This document shows, piece by piece, positions 25,319 to 32,596 of a DNA stretch of 64,000 bases. Position numbers and translations under genes: made by a program. The number at the start of each line of letters is the position of its first letter. Position 1 is the first letter of the stretch. Source of the DNA: CAVROP01 sp050012175 (GTDB taxonomy: Bacteria; Acidobacteriota; Terriglobia; UBA7540); assembly GCA_050012175.1 (NCBI GenBank), contig JBEKHR010000001.1, forward strand, positions 124,001 to 188,000, given 5' to 3'. The notes under the pieces were generated by a model. The model made no database searches, was not told the DNA's origin, and was given only the letters and a program-made list of their open reading frames with translations.

Positions 25319-26169
25319 GCGCTTCTGTGAAAGACTTCCGCTTCGCCACGCCGCGCCTCACCAATTTCTACTATTCCTTTGTGTTCCTCCCGCCTCAGAA
25401 GCGGCGCGCCATCGAGGCGGTTTATGCTTTCGCGCGCCGAGGTGATGACCTTGTGGACAGCGGCCTCGCGCCGGATGAAGCGGGGCGCCAGATGGTGCGT
25501 TATCGCGAGGCGCTCGACGCTTGCTACGCTGAGCCGGGCGCGGCTTTGGAAGACCCCGAACTGGCCGCCCTTGCCGAGAGCATTCGGGAATTCAAGATCC
25601 CACGGCAACCCTTCGAGGACCTCATCCTGGGCCTGGAAATGGATTTGAATGGCGCGCGGTACGAGACGTTTGACGACCTTTCGCTTTACTGTTATCGCGT
25701 CGCTTCCACCATCGGACTGATTGCCATTGAAATCTTTGGTTACACGAACCCCCGCACACGCGATTACGCCGTGAATCTCGGCATAGCCATGCAACTCGTC
25801 AACATCCTGCGAGATATCCAGAGCGACGCGCAGCGCGGCCGCATTTACCTGCCCCGAGAGGACCTGGACCAATTTGGTGTGCGTCCCGGCGAACTGTTGT
25901 CAGGGGCCTGCAACGACTCATTCATTGAGCTGATGCAGCTCGAAGGTGACCGCGCCCGTCATTTCTTTAGCGTGGCACGCCAGCTCCTTTTGCCGCAGGA
26001 CCGCCGTTCCATGGTCGCGGCGGAGATCATGGCGGCGACTTACTGGCGCCTTTTGGGGCGGATTCAAAAGCGGCGTTACAACGTGTTTGGCAAGCGAGTG
26101 CGCCTGCGCGCTCCGGAAAAGCTCTGGATCGCGCTTTCCGTTTATCTCGGAGCGGAGTGGCACAAGTAG
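25315..26169 (+). CDS. hpnD: Presqualene diphosphate synthase HpnD
   Basis: 284 residues overlapping hpnC by 4 nt. It has FYYSFVFLPPQKRRAIEAVYAF-type N-terminal sequence, RRGDDLVDS as the first Asp motif and NILRDIQSDAQRGRIYLP as the second, the strong form expected for the condensing enzyme. It joins two farnesyl diphosphates into presqualene diphosphate. The pairing of a divergent and a canonical family member in one operon is the hallmark of the bacterial three-step squalene route. Phytoene synthase is the alternative, but no carotenoid genes are near. Confidence 0.88.
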   Translation: MSASVKDFRFATPRLTNFYYSFVFLPPQKRRAIEAVYAFARRGDDLVDSGLAPDEAGRQMVRYREALDACYAEPGAALEDPELAALAESIREFKIPRQPFEDLILGLEMDLNGARYETFDDLSLYCYRVASTIGLIAIEIFGYTNPRTRDYAVNLGIAMQLVNILRDIQSDAQRGRIYLPREDLDQFGVRPGELLSGACNDSFIELMQLEGDRARHFFSVARQLLLPQDRRSMVAAEIMAATYWRLLGRIQKRRYNVFGKRVRLRAPEKLWIALSVYLGAEWHK

Positions 26170-26224
26170 AAAGCAGAACTCAGAAGTCAGAATTGATGAG
26201 CCAGATTGCTCCCAGCTCTTGCCT

Positions 26225-26310
26225 GCCACCTACCCGCATGTGGTAGGTAGTAGGTGGTATGTGGGAGAGAGGTTTTCCCCACCTACCACCTACGCCATAC
26301 CATCTACCTC
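26225..26310. repeat. GGTAGGTAGTAGG-type hairpin downstream of hpnD
   Basis: GGTAGGTAGTAGGTGGTATG at about 26240-26259 faces CCCCACCTACCACCTACGCC at 26278-26297. The arms pair across a short AGAGAGGTTTT loop. It is one of several unrelated simple-text hairpins placed between genes in the window. Confidence 0.7.
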
Positions 26311-26311
26311 C

Positions 26312-26428
26312 TTTGTTTTCAATAACATTCCCGCTTCAAACGGCTAAGTCCATTTGTTTTCATAGACATTCCCGCTTTGCCCTCGAGTTTTCCACAGCGG
26401 TCCTTTGTTTTCATAGACATTCGCGCTT
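26312..26428 (+). repeat. Three direct repeats of a 25-nt word (TTTGTTTTCATAGACATTCC type)
   Basis: Copies start at 26312, 26353 and 26404. The second and third differ at one base; the first has three changes (AATAAC for ATAGAC). Intervals between copies are 16 and 26 nt, so spacing is irregular. No cas gene is nearby. Confidence 0.8.
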
Positions 26429-26615
26429 CGTTCCGTCACTTTTTAAAGTTAATTCGGTCGACTCGGGAGGATAGGAAATGACTTATTGTCTGGTTTGAGT
26501 AAGGCTGGGGAAGTCATCCGTGAGGTCTCTATGCTCATAGCAGAACCGCCTTGCATCATTTTCTAGGCTACTATATTAAGCATAGCTTGTCAAGAGTCTT
26601 TGCGAACAACGGGAT

Positions 26616-26644
26616 TTGCAATCGGCGCGCTGCTATGCTAGAAT
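26616..26644 (+). promoter_or_regulatory. Promoter and operator-like repeat of the toxin-antitoxin pair
   Basis: TTGCAA at 26616-26621 and TAGAAT at 26639-26644 are 17 bp apart. Downstream, TTTGTCATA occurs at 26649-26657 and again at 26659-26667, a 10-bp period, ending directly at the ATG. No Shine-Dalgarno sequence is visible in this very short leader. Confidence 0.6.
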
Positions 26645-26667
26645 TGCGTTTGTCATATTTTGTCATA

Positions 26668-27171
26668 ATGATAATCTTTGACGCATCCACGCTGATTTTG
26701 ATGGCCAAGATCGAGCTTCTCGACCCGTTTTTCGCCGGCGTGGAATTGCAGGCGGCTATTCCGGCGGAAGTCGAGCGGGAATGCTGTGGCGTCAAGAAGA
26801 CGCTGGATGCGCTGATGATTCAAAAAGCCCTGGAGGAATCGAGAATTCAGGTCGTGGCGGTCAGGAACCGCAACCTCATTGCCAAGTTGGAAGCGGATTT
26901 TAGCTTGGGCAAAGGCGAAGCGGAAGCCATCGCGCTCGCCTTGAAGGAAAAGGCTCAATTGTTGGGAATCGACGATAAGAACGGCATCAATGCGTCGAAG
27001 TTGCTGGGCATTCCGTTTACCACCGCTGTGGGCATTCTGGTTCGGAGCCGCGAAAAGGGCTTGCTCGATCGCAGCGACGCGCTGGCCAAACTCACGACGC
27101 TTGCCAAGTACGGACGCTATAAGAATTCGATCGTCGAAGACGCGAGACGGAAAATGGAGCTAGGAAAATGA
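26668..27171 (+). CDS. PIN-like toxin, DUF3368 family
   Basis: 167 residues from the ATG at 26668. It begins IIFDASTLILMAKI, where the Asp is the first metal ligand of a PIN domain. SLGKGEAEAIALAL carries the central acidic residue and GIDDKNGINASKLLGI the Asp pair near the end. This order matches the DUF3368 subgroup of PIN proteins, predicted metal-dependent RNases. It overlaps the downstream small gene by 4 nt, so the two are translated together. The toxin precedes the antitoxin, which is the reverse of the usual order but common for this family. Confidence 0.8.
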   Translation: MIIFDASTLILMAKIELLDPFFAGVELQAAIPAEVERECCGVKKTLDALMIQKALEESRIQVVAVRNRNLIAKLEADFSLGKGEAEAIALALKEKAQLLGIDDKNGINASKLLGIPFTTAVGILVRSREKGLLDRSDALAKLTTLAKYGRYKNSIVEDARRKMELGK

Positions 27172-27464
27172 CCAAGACGATGAGTATCCGTATGGATCGC
27201 GAGAACTACGAGTTCCTCACCGAGATCAGCAAAGAAGAGCGCAGCGATCTCTCCAAAGCGGTACGGGAACTGGTGATGCGAGGCAGGGTCCTGCTGGCTG
27301 TGGAGCGATACAAAAAGGGAGACGCCTCCCTGGGCAAAGCCGCTCAACTGGCAGGGCTTTCCGTGGGGCAGATGATGACCCTCCTGGCGGAATTTGGCGT
27401 GGAAAGTAGGATCGAGAAAGACGACTATCTCGAAGGGCTGAAGAATCTCGCCAAGGCGTGGTAG
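27168..27464 (+). CDS. Antitoxin, UPF0175/ribbon-helix-helix-like
   Basis: 98 residues. The N-terminus (TMSIRMDRENYEFLTEIS) followed by DLSKAVRELVMRG looks like a ribbon-helix-helix DNA-binding unit. The second half, GDASLGKAAQLAGLSVGQMM, is the helix-turn-helix-like pattern of UPF0175 proteins that accompany DUF3368 toxins. It should neutralise the PIN protein and bind the promoter repeats at 26649-26667. The ATGA overlap with the toxin gene supports a single operon. Confidence 0.78.
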   Translation: MTKTMSIRMDRENYEFLTEISKEERSDLSKAVRELVMRGRVLLAVERYKKGDASLGKAAQLAGLSVGQMMTLLAEFGVESRIEKDDYLEGLKNLAKAW

Positions 27465-27545
27465 CTGACCGCCGGTTATCCGTCTTCGGCTACTGACTCC
27501 AGTCTTCCCACCTCTGACTCCAGTCTGTTTTCGATGATTTTCGGA

Positions 27546-27874
27546 CGAGCCTTTCTGAGATGTGCGACCGTCTTACGATGGGCCGTCATTGCTGACGGTC
27601 AACCCGCAGCAGACGTTGCTTCGCCAGCGGTCACTTGTCTACTTCAGCCAGCACCAGATCAATAAGGCGACGCAGAGCAGAAGGAAAGTCGCCAGTGCAA
27701 AAGATTGAAGAAGATGACCCCTGAGCTTGGTCATGGTTTCGATGTCTTCTGTCGTCCACATAGTGACCGAGCTTTCTGAGATGCGCGACCGTGTTACGAC
27801 GGGCCGCGATTGCCGACGGTCAACCCGTAGCGGACGTTGCTTCGCCAGCGGTCACTTGTCCACTTGAGCCAGTG
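27546..27874. repeat. Direct duplication of about 105 bp with 120-bp spacer
   Basis: The segment 27546-27650 recurs at 27770-27874 with about ten differences. Both include TCTGAGATG, GCGACCGT, TTACGA, GACGGTCAACCCG and CGTTGCTTCGCCAGCGGTCACTTGT. Read on the minus strand the copies are the 3' ends of two small membrane-protein-like frames. The stretch from 27465 to 28000 holds no other gene. Confidence 0.85.
27639..27761 (-). CDS. Possible 40-residue single-span membrane protein
   Basis: The minus-strand frame from the ATG at 27761 to a TAG at 27639 encodes a short charged head (MWTTEDIETMTKLRG) and one strong hydrophobic helix (FALATFLLLCVALLIWCW), ending in LK. Third-base GC and topology are compatible with a real small protein, but there is no homologue I can name. 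The stop falls inside the duplicated 105-bp segment. It is too short to be sure of. Confidence 0.35.
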   Translation of the reverse strand: MWTTEDIETMTKLRGHLLQSFALATFLLLCVALLIWCWLK

Positions 27875-27958
27875 CCAGAGCATGTGTGTGGCGTAAGCCC
27901 CCCAGCCGCCCACGATGGCGCCGACTGCCAATCCGATCCCACCCCCCAGCCAGAGCTC
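27794..27958 (-). pseudogene. Possible remnant of a small glycine-rich membrane protein
   Basis: On the minus strand the frame 27958-27797, with a TAA at 27796-27794, reads as a glycine-zipper membrane helix (GGGIGLAVGAIVGGWGAYA) followed by HMLWHWLKWTSDRW. An in-frame TAG lies just before it and no ATG heads this frame. An ATG at 27974 in a neighbouring frame would join it by a one-base shift. It may therefore be frameshifted. It shares its 3' segment with the frame at 27639-27761. Confidence 0.3.
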
Positions 27959-28000
27959 CTATTCCCATCGTCGGCTCCTGGTTGAGACTCCAACGATGTA

Positions 28001-28972
28001 TCATTCTTGTGGTTCAGCCCTGCGTTTCAGCGTTGCCGCTTCCGCGGAGGAGCTGTGCACAGTCTGATCCGCAGACACAGGCCCTGTTCCCGGTGAGGAC
28101 GAGGGGCTTGCTGCCAGTTCAGATGGCTTGTATTTCGGCTCGCTGATATAGCCGCGGGCGGCATCCTTGCCGATACTGTTAATCACGACTTCCAGAGGCT
28201 GCGAAAAACCTTCGGGATAGAACAGAACCGGCTCGTACAGGTTAACGTGCTTCTTGCTCACTTCCGAATCATTCACGATCATCACGAGGTCGCAGTACTC
28301 GTGCTTGGCATTCGATTTCCGCAGCGAGATGCTGATCGGCCCTGCTTTCTGGAATTGCTTCGATTTCTGCAGGTTAAATTCGGAGTAATGGCGTTCCCCT
28401 TTTTTCTCGAGCGCGACGAGTTCCTCATGGTTTTTGGCGATCGACCCGTTCAGGTCGTCGCGCGTCGAATTCAGATCACTCTCCAGGTCCGTGCGGGTTC
28501 TCGCGACGGATTCCCTTGTTTCCTGGAGCTGCTGCTGATGTTCAGCTAACTGCTTTTGCTGTTCAGTCAGCTCGGATTGAACCTCCTTGCGCCATGGATC
28601 TTCAGCACGATGGGCTTTTAGAGCGGCTGCGTGCCTTGTGGAATGGCGTTGCACTCTCTTTGACTCGGTGATGGGAGCTTGTGCCTCCGTTTGTGAATTC
28701 AGTGCTGGTTGAGGCGCCGCCGCAGGCACAGATTCCGCGGCATTGAGTTTCTGGGTCAGGGTCTCCACTTGGCCACGCTCCTGATTCAGCGCAGCGGTTA
28801 ATTCGTCCCGGCTGGCGGCAATCTGTTTCGCGGAACTGTGTTCCCGGAATGCGTAGGCAAGAACCACGCACAAGCCGACGAGCAGCAGGCCGGTTGCGAT
28901 CTTCTGGCCCCGGCTGTGTGGCATGTCAACAACGGACACTTCCTCTTTAATCGGTTCCTTTTCCATTTCCAT
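28001..28972 (-). CDS. Membrane-anchored coiled-coil protein, unnamed family (paralogue at 63452)
   Basis: 323 residues with a GGAGGGGAAAC site just before the ATG. A short acidic cytoplasmic head is followed by one membrane helix at about residues 26-44. A long coiled coil runs from about 47 to 190 (LTEQQKQLAEHQQQLQETRE and similar). A compact C-terminal domain starts near KKGERHYSEFNLQKSKQF and includes NDSEVSKKHVNLYEPVLF and KDAARGYISEPKY. The tail is Ser/Pro-rich. The C-terminal domain matches the protein at the window end (GERDYFEF, VEKKDRTINEPIFF, VKGYLSIPK). I do not recognise the family; the domain probably lies in the periplasm. No operon partner is clear. Confidence 0.8.
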   Translation of the reverse strand: MEMEKEPIKEEVSVVDMPHSRGQKIATGLLLVGLCVVLAYAFREHSSAKQIAASRDELTAALNQERGQVETLTQKLNAAESVPAAAPQPALNSQTEAQAPITESKRVQRHSTRHAAALKAHRAEDPWRKEVQSELTEQQKQLAEHQQQLQETRESVARTRTDLESDLNSTRDDLNGSIAKNHEELVALEKKGERHYSEFNLQKSKQFQKAGPISISLRKSNAKHEYCDLVMIVNDSEVSKKHVNLYEPVLFYPEGFSQPLEVVINSIGKDAARGYISEPKYKPSELAASPSSSPGTGPVSADQTVHSSSAEAATLKRRAEPQE

Positions 28973-29367
28973 GTTTCCCCTCCAGCGAAACGTTTTGTTC
29001 TCTTCCTAAACCCAAATCTGAAAAGCAGCCCTGACTGCCCGACTGGCAGCACGACCCTTACGAGAGCAAGAATCGTGCCAGAGCCCTCGGACAATATCCC
29101 TTGTAGGTTCAATCGGCTTGTGGTGGGGCCTCGGGGACTGGGAAACAGGAACCATGGCAAACTTTCATCCTCAATGTAGAAATTTCCCGGGCGGTGATGC
29201 GGGGGCAGACGTGAATCTGCCTTTCGCCGGGAGTCTGCAATGCCCATTGTTTCCATGCTCCTGGACAGAAAGAGGGGTCGGGAAAACCTGATGTGGGGTA
29301 GTTTGCATCATAAGTGCAGGGGTAAGGGCTTTCAGGAAAGAAAAACAATGCAGGCAGGGGGAAAAAG
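28973..29367. other. Divergent intergenic region, about 395 bp
   Basis: It separates the minus-strand coiled-coil protein from the plus-strand exported Gly/Lys-rich protein. No credible gene or repeat was seen. Confidence 0.5.
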
Positions 29368-29850
29368 ATGAAATCTGTATTCCGGCTGACCTGTCTTGGT
29401 GCACTTGGCTTTGCCATCGCTGTTTGCGGTTGGGGTCAGTCGAGCCCTGACCAGGCCTCGGCTGAGCCGCAGAAGACGAACCAAGAGGAGAAACAAACGA
29501 GCCCTGACAACGCCTCGGCTGAGCCGCAGAAGACGAAGCAAAAGGAGAAACAAACTAGGACGCCTGGTAAGGAAATGGGCAAAGGCGGGGAGGATATTGG
29601 AAAGGGCGTTGCCAAAGGGACGGGGGATTTGGCCAAAGGCACGGCGGGCGGTGTCGGGGAGCTGGCGCGGGGAAACGTTGGGAGTGCCGGGGCGTCATTC
29701 GGAAAGGGAGTGGCAGGATTGGGCAAGAACGTGACCGTCGGCACTGCTAAAGGCGTCGGCAAGATCGGCAAAGGCGTGGGCGGGGAATTCAAGAAACTCG
29801 GCGGCAAGTCAAAAAAGAAAGACGAGACAGGTTCGGGAGCGCCCGGGTAA
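29368..29850 (+). CDS. Exported Gly/Lys-rich low-complexity protein
   Basis: 160 residues after a GGGGGAAAA ribosome site. A clean signal peptide (MKSVFRLTCLGALGFAIAVC) is followed by two near-identical 19-20-residue repeats containing DQASAEPQKTNQEEK and DNASAEPQKTKQKEK. The rest is a run of GKG, AKG and ARG units alternating with small hydrophobic residues, such as GKGVAKGTGDLAKGTAGG, and a basic end. The mature protein is strongly basic, lacks Cys after the signal, and has no catalytic-looking motif. It could bind anionic envelope polymers or nucleic acid, but that is speculation. Function unknown. Confidence 0.75.
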   Translation: MKSVFRLTCLGALGFAIAVCGWGQSSPDQASAEPQKTNQEEKQTSPDNASAEPQKTKQKEKQTRTPGKEMGKGGEDIGKGVAKGTGDLAKGTAGGVGELARGNVGSAGASFGKGVAGLGKNVTVGTAKGVGKIGKGVGGEFKKLGGKSKKKDETGSGAPG

Positions 29851-30269
29851 GCCTTCACGGTACAAATCCCTGCCTTCTGGCACGAGGAGGGATGGCTCTC
29901 GTGTGATCCTCAGCCAACACGAGCCCAGGAATGATCTGACAACCACTTCGCGCTCTAAACCTGCAAGGCAACCTGGGCAGGCTGGCTACAGTCAAGCGGA
30001 CACACACATGGCAAGAAATTCACCCCGTAGGTCGTTTTTTCATCTTCCGGTCATTCCCCATGTGGCTCAATGACTGGATTTGAGCATCGTCGCGTGATCC
30101 AGTCAAGCGACCTAGGGACAGCCCGGCTGGCCCTTCTCGCTTCCCGCCGAGGCCGGTCCGAAGAGACTCAAAGCTCTGCGGCAAGAGCAGAGCTTCGCTG
30201 ATCCGTTCCCGGCGGCACGAGTTATCTGTTTTCAAACCTGCGCGTCCGCGCGAAAGGGCTGGCAAATTT
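29851..30269. other. Intergenic region before the trehalose operon, about 420 bp
   Basis: No credible gene was found. It should carry the promoter for the trehalose operon, but no convincing -35/-10 pair stood out. The few long frames here are shadows extending from the neighbouring gene. Confidence 0.45.
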
Positions 30270-32537
30270 ATGAGGATGAGTCTTCGCCTGGTCTTTTCCC
30301 TCATCGTGGGGGTGACGGTGTTGTCGTATCTTTTCGCCTTGTTCCAGGTGAGAGCGGAAAAGCGTGCGTTGAGAAAGGAGTTGACGAACCGCGCCGAGAT
30401 CTTGGCGGAAAGCTTGGAAGGAAACGTAGAACCTCTCCTTCTTCTTCGCGAGAAGGGCTCGCGGCGGCGCCTGCAAACTTTCGTTACCGATTTCGGGAAC
30501 CGCGAACGCGTAACCGGGATTGCCGTCCTGGACACGTCGGGGAACACCCTGGCCCAAACACCTGGCCTGGAGAATTACCTCGATGGCGAGCTCCCCACTA
30601 TTTCTCAAGTGATTTCAAGCAATCTCAGTTACAGCGGCTTCACGACTTTGAACCTGAAGCCCACCCATCTTTACGTTCTGCCTCTGCATGATGAGTCGGG
30701 CGTGGTGGGGGCGCTGGCGATCTTTCAAGATGCCGGTTATATCGATGCCCAAGCGTCGAAGCTATGGCGGGACACCTTTCTGCGGGCGTTGGCACAGGCA
30801 GCGTTTATCACCCTGGTAACCCTGCTGATCATCCGCTGGAGCATCGTGGGTCCCCTTGCCAGAACCGCGAAGTGGGTGAGGGAACTACGGGCAGGCAACG
30901 GTGTGGGGCGTTCCAGCTTGGAGGAAGAGGACCTCTTCAAGCCTCTGGCGCAGGAAGTGACACACCTGGCCAAGAGTCTCGAGGCCGCGCGGGCGGCCGC
31001 GGAGGAGGAGGCGCGGCTTCGGGAGAGTGCGGAATCGCTCTGGACGCCAGAACGGCTCCGGCTCCACGTGCGCAGCAAGCTGGGTGACCGACCGTTCTTT
31101 GTGGTCTCTAACCGTGAACCCTATACGCATGTCTACCGGGGGAAGGCCGTCGAGGTCACGGTCCCAGCCAGTGGCTTGGTTACGGCTTTTGAGCCCATCC
31201 TGCGCACTTGTCAGGGCACCTGGCTGGCGCACGGCTCGGGCGATGCCGATCGCGAAAACGTGGACGGACGCGATTGTCTGCGTGTACCCCCTGACGAGCC
31301 CAAGTACACGCTGAAGCGGGTCTGGCTCACGAAAGAAGAAGAGGAGGGTTACTATTTCGGGTTTGCGAATGAAGGCCTCTGGCCCCTTTGCCATATCGCT
31401 CACACTCGCCCCACCTTTCGCGCCCGGGATTGGGAACACTACCAGGCCGTCAATCGGAAATTCGCGCAGGCTTTGGCCGAGGAAATGGAAGGGGCCGAAG
31501 AACCCGTCGTGCTCGTCCAGGATTACCATTTTGCGCTGTTGCCCCGCCTGGTGAAAGAAAAACTGCCTAATGCCCGCGTGGCTATCTTCTGGCATATTCC
31601 TTGGCCGAATCCCGAGGCCTTTTCCATCTGCCCCTGGCAAGCCGAGTTGCTGGACGGGCTGCTGGGCGCCGACCTGGTGGGTTTTCACGTCCAATCCCAT
31701 TGCAACAATTTCCTGGAAACGGTGAACCGCACGCTTGAGGCACGCGTGAACTGGGAGCGGTTTTCAGTAGAGCGGGGCGGACACCTGAGCGAGGTGCGGC
31801 CTTTTCCCATCAGTGTCGCGCTTGAAGATACGCCAGAAAAAACCGGTTCCCCGCCTCGCTCCCCATACGTGGATCGGGCGGCCCTGCTGAAAGACCACGG
31901 CGTGGAGGCGACGTTCATGGGCATTGGCGTTGACCGGGTGGATTACACCAAGGGGATCCTGGAGAGATTTCGCGGGGTGGAGCGCTTCATGGAAAAGTAC
32001 CCCGCATACCAGGGGCGATTCACGTTCGTTCAGATCGGCGCCCCTAGCCGCACCCATATCAAGCGCTATCACGACCTGCAAGGAGAAGTCGAATCCGAAG
32101 CGGATCGCATCAACTGGCGGTTCCAGACCGCGCGCTGGAGGCCGATCGTCTATTTGCACCGGCATCACAATCACCAAGAAATCCAGAGGTATTACCGCGC
32201 TGCGGATCTGTGCCTGGTGACGTCCCTACACGACGGCATGAATCTGGTCGCCAAAGAATACGTGGCGGCCCGCAACGACAATCAGGGAGTCCTGGTTCTG
32301 AGCCGGTTCGCGGGCGCCAGCGGCGAACTGCGCGACGCAGTGCTCATCAACCCCTACGATACCGAGCAACTGGCCGAGGCGCTGTTTTTTTCTCTGCAGA
32401 TGGATCCCGAGGAGCGAAGCGCACGCATGCATCGCATGCGCAAAGTGGTGAAGGAATTCAATATCTATCGCTGGGCCGCGGAGCTGATCACGGAGCTCTG
32501 CGAAATCCGGCTGGAGAATCACGTGGAGGTAACATAG
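30270..32537 (+). CDS. otsA: Membrane sensor/HAMP-fused trehalose-6-phosphate synthase (GT20)
   Basis: 755 residues, about 280 more than a plain OtsA. Residues 6-27 form a membrane helix. About 28-174 form an extracytoplasmic sensor-like domain, about 175-193 a second helix, and 194-265 a HAMP-like and coiled-coil linker (GPLARTAKWVRELRAG). The GT20 domain starts near residue 272 at PFFVVSNREPYTH. It contains VQDYHFALLPRLV, FWHIPWPNPEAF, GVDRVDYTKGILERF and SLHDGMNLVAKEYVA, the usual sugar-nucleotide and glucose-6-phosphate sites. It should make trehalose-6-phosphate at the membrane, with activity possibly tuned by an external signal. The N-terminal half resembles a histidine-kinase input module. 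First gene of the trehalose operon. Confidence 0.93.
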   Translation: MRMSLRLVFSLIVGVTVLSYLFALFQVRAEKRALRKELTNRAEILAESLEGNVEPLLLLREKGSRRRLQTFVTDFGNRERVTGIAVLDTSGNTLAQTPGLENYLDGELPTISQVISSNLSYSGFTTLNLKPTHLYVLPLHDESGVVGALAIFQDAGYIDAQASKLWRDTFLRALAQAAFITLVTLLIIRWSIVGPLARTAKWVRELRAGNGVGRSSLEEEDLFKPLAQEVTHLAKSLEAARAAAEEEARLRESAESLWTPERLRLHVRSKLGDRPFFVVSNREPYTHVYRGKAVEVTVPASGLVTAFEPILRTCQGTWLAHGSGDADRENVDGRDCLRVPPDEPKYTLKRVWLTKEEEEGYYFGFANEGLWPLCHIAHTRPTFRARDWEHYQAVNRKFAQALAEEMEGAEEPVVLVQDYHFALLPRLVKEKLPNARVAIFWHIPWPNPEAFSICPWQAELLDGLLGADLVGFHVQSHCNNFLETVNRTLEARVNWERFSVERGGHLSEVRPFPISVALEDTPEKTGSPPRSPYVDRAALLKDHGVEATFMGIGVDRVDYTKGILERFRGVERFMEKYPAYQGRFTFVQIGAPSRTHIKRYHDLQGEVESEADRINWRFQTARWRPIVYLHRHHNHQEIQRYYRAADLCLVTSLHDGMNLVAKEYVAARNDNQGVLVLSRFAGASGELRDAVLINPYDTEQLAEALFFSLQMDPEERSARMHRMRKVVKEFNIYRWAAELITELCEIRLENHVEVT

Positions 32538-32596
32538 CGACTCGCCACCGAACCCTAGCCCTACTGCCTCGTCACCTCTTCGCCTCCTGGCCGTGC

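Noticed and set aside
26312..26428. Short CRISPR-like array
   Set aside because: Only three repeats, unequal intervals of 16 and 26 nt, the first copy divergent, and no cas gene in the window.
29436..29858. Pro/Ser-rich 140-residue minus-strand frame
   Set aside because: It is the antisense image of the Gly/Lys repeats of the exported protein at 29368.
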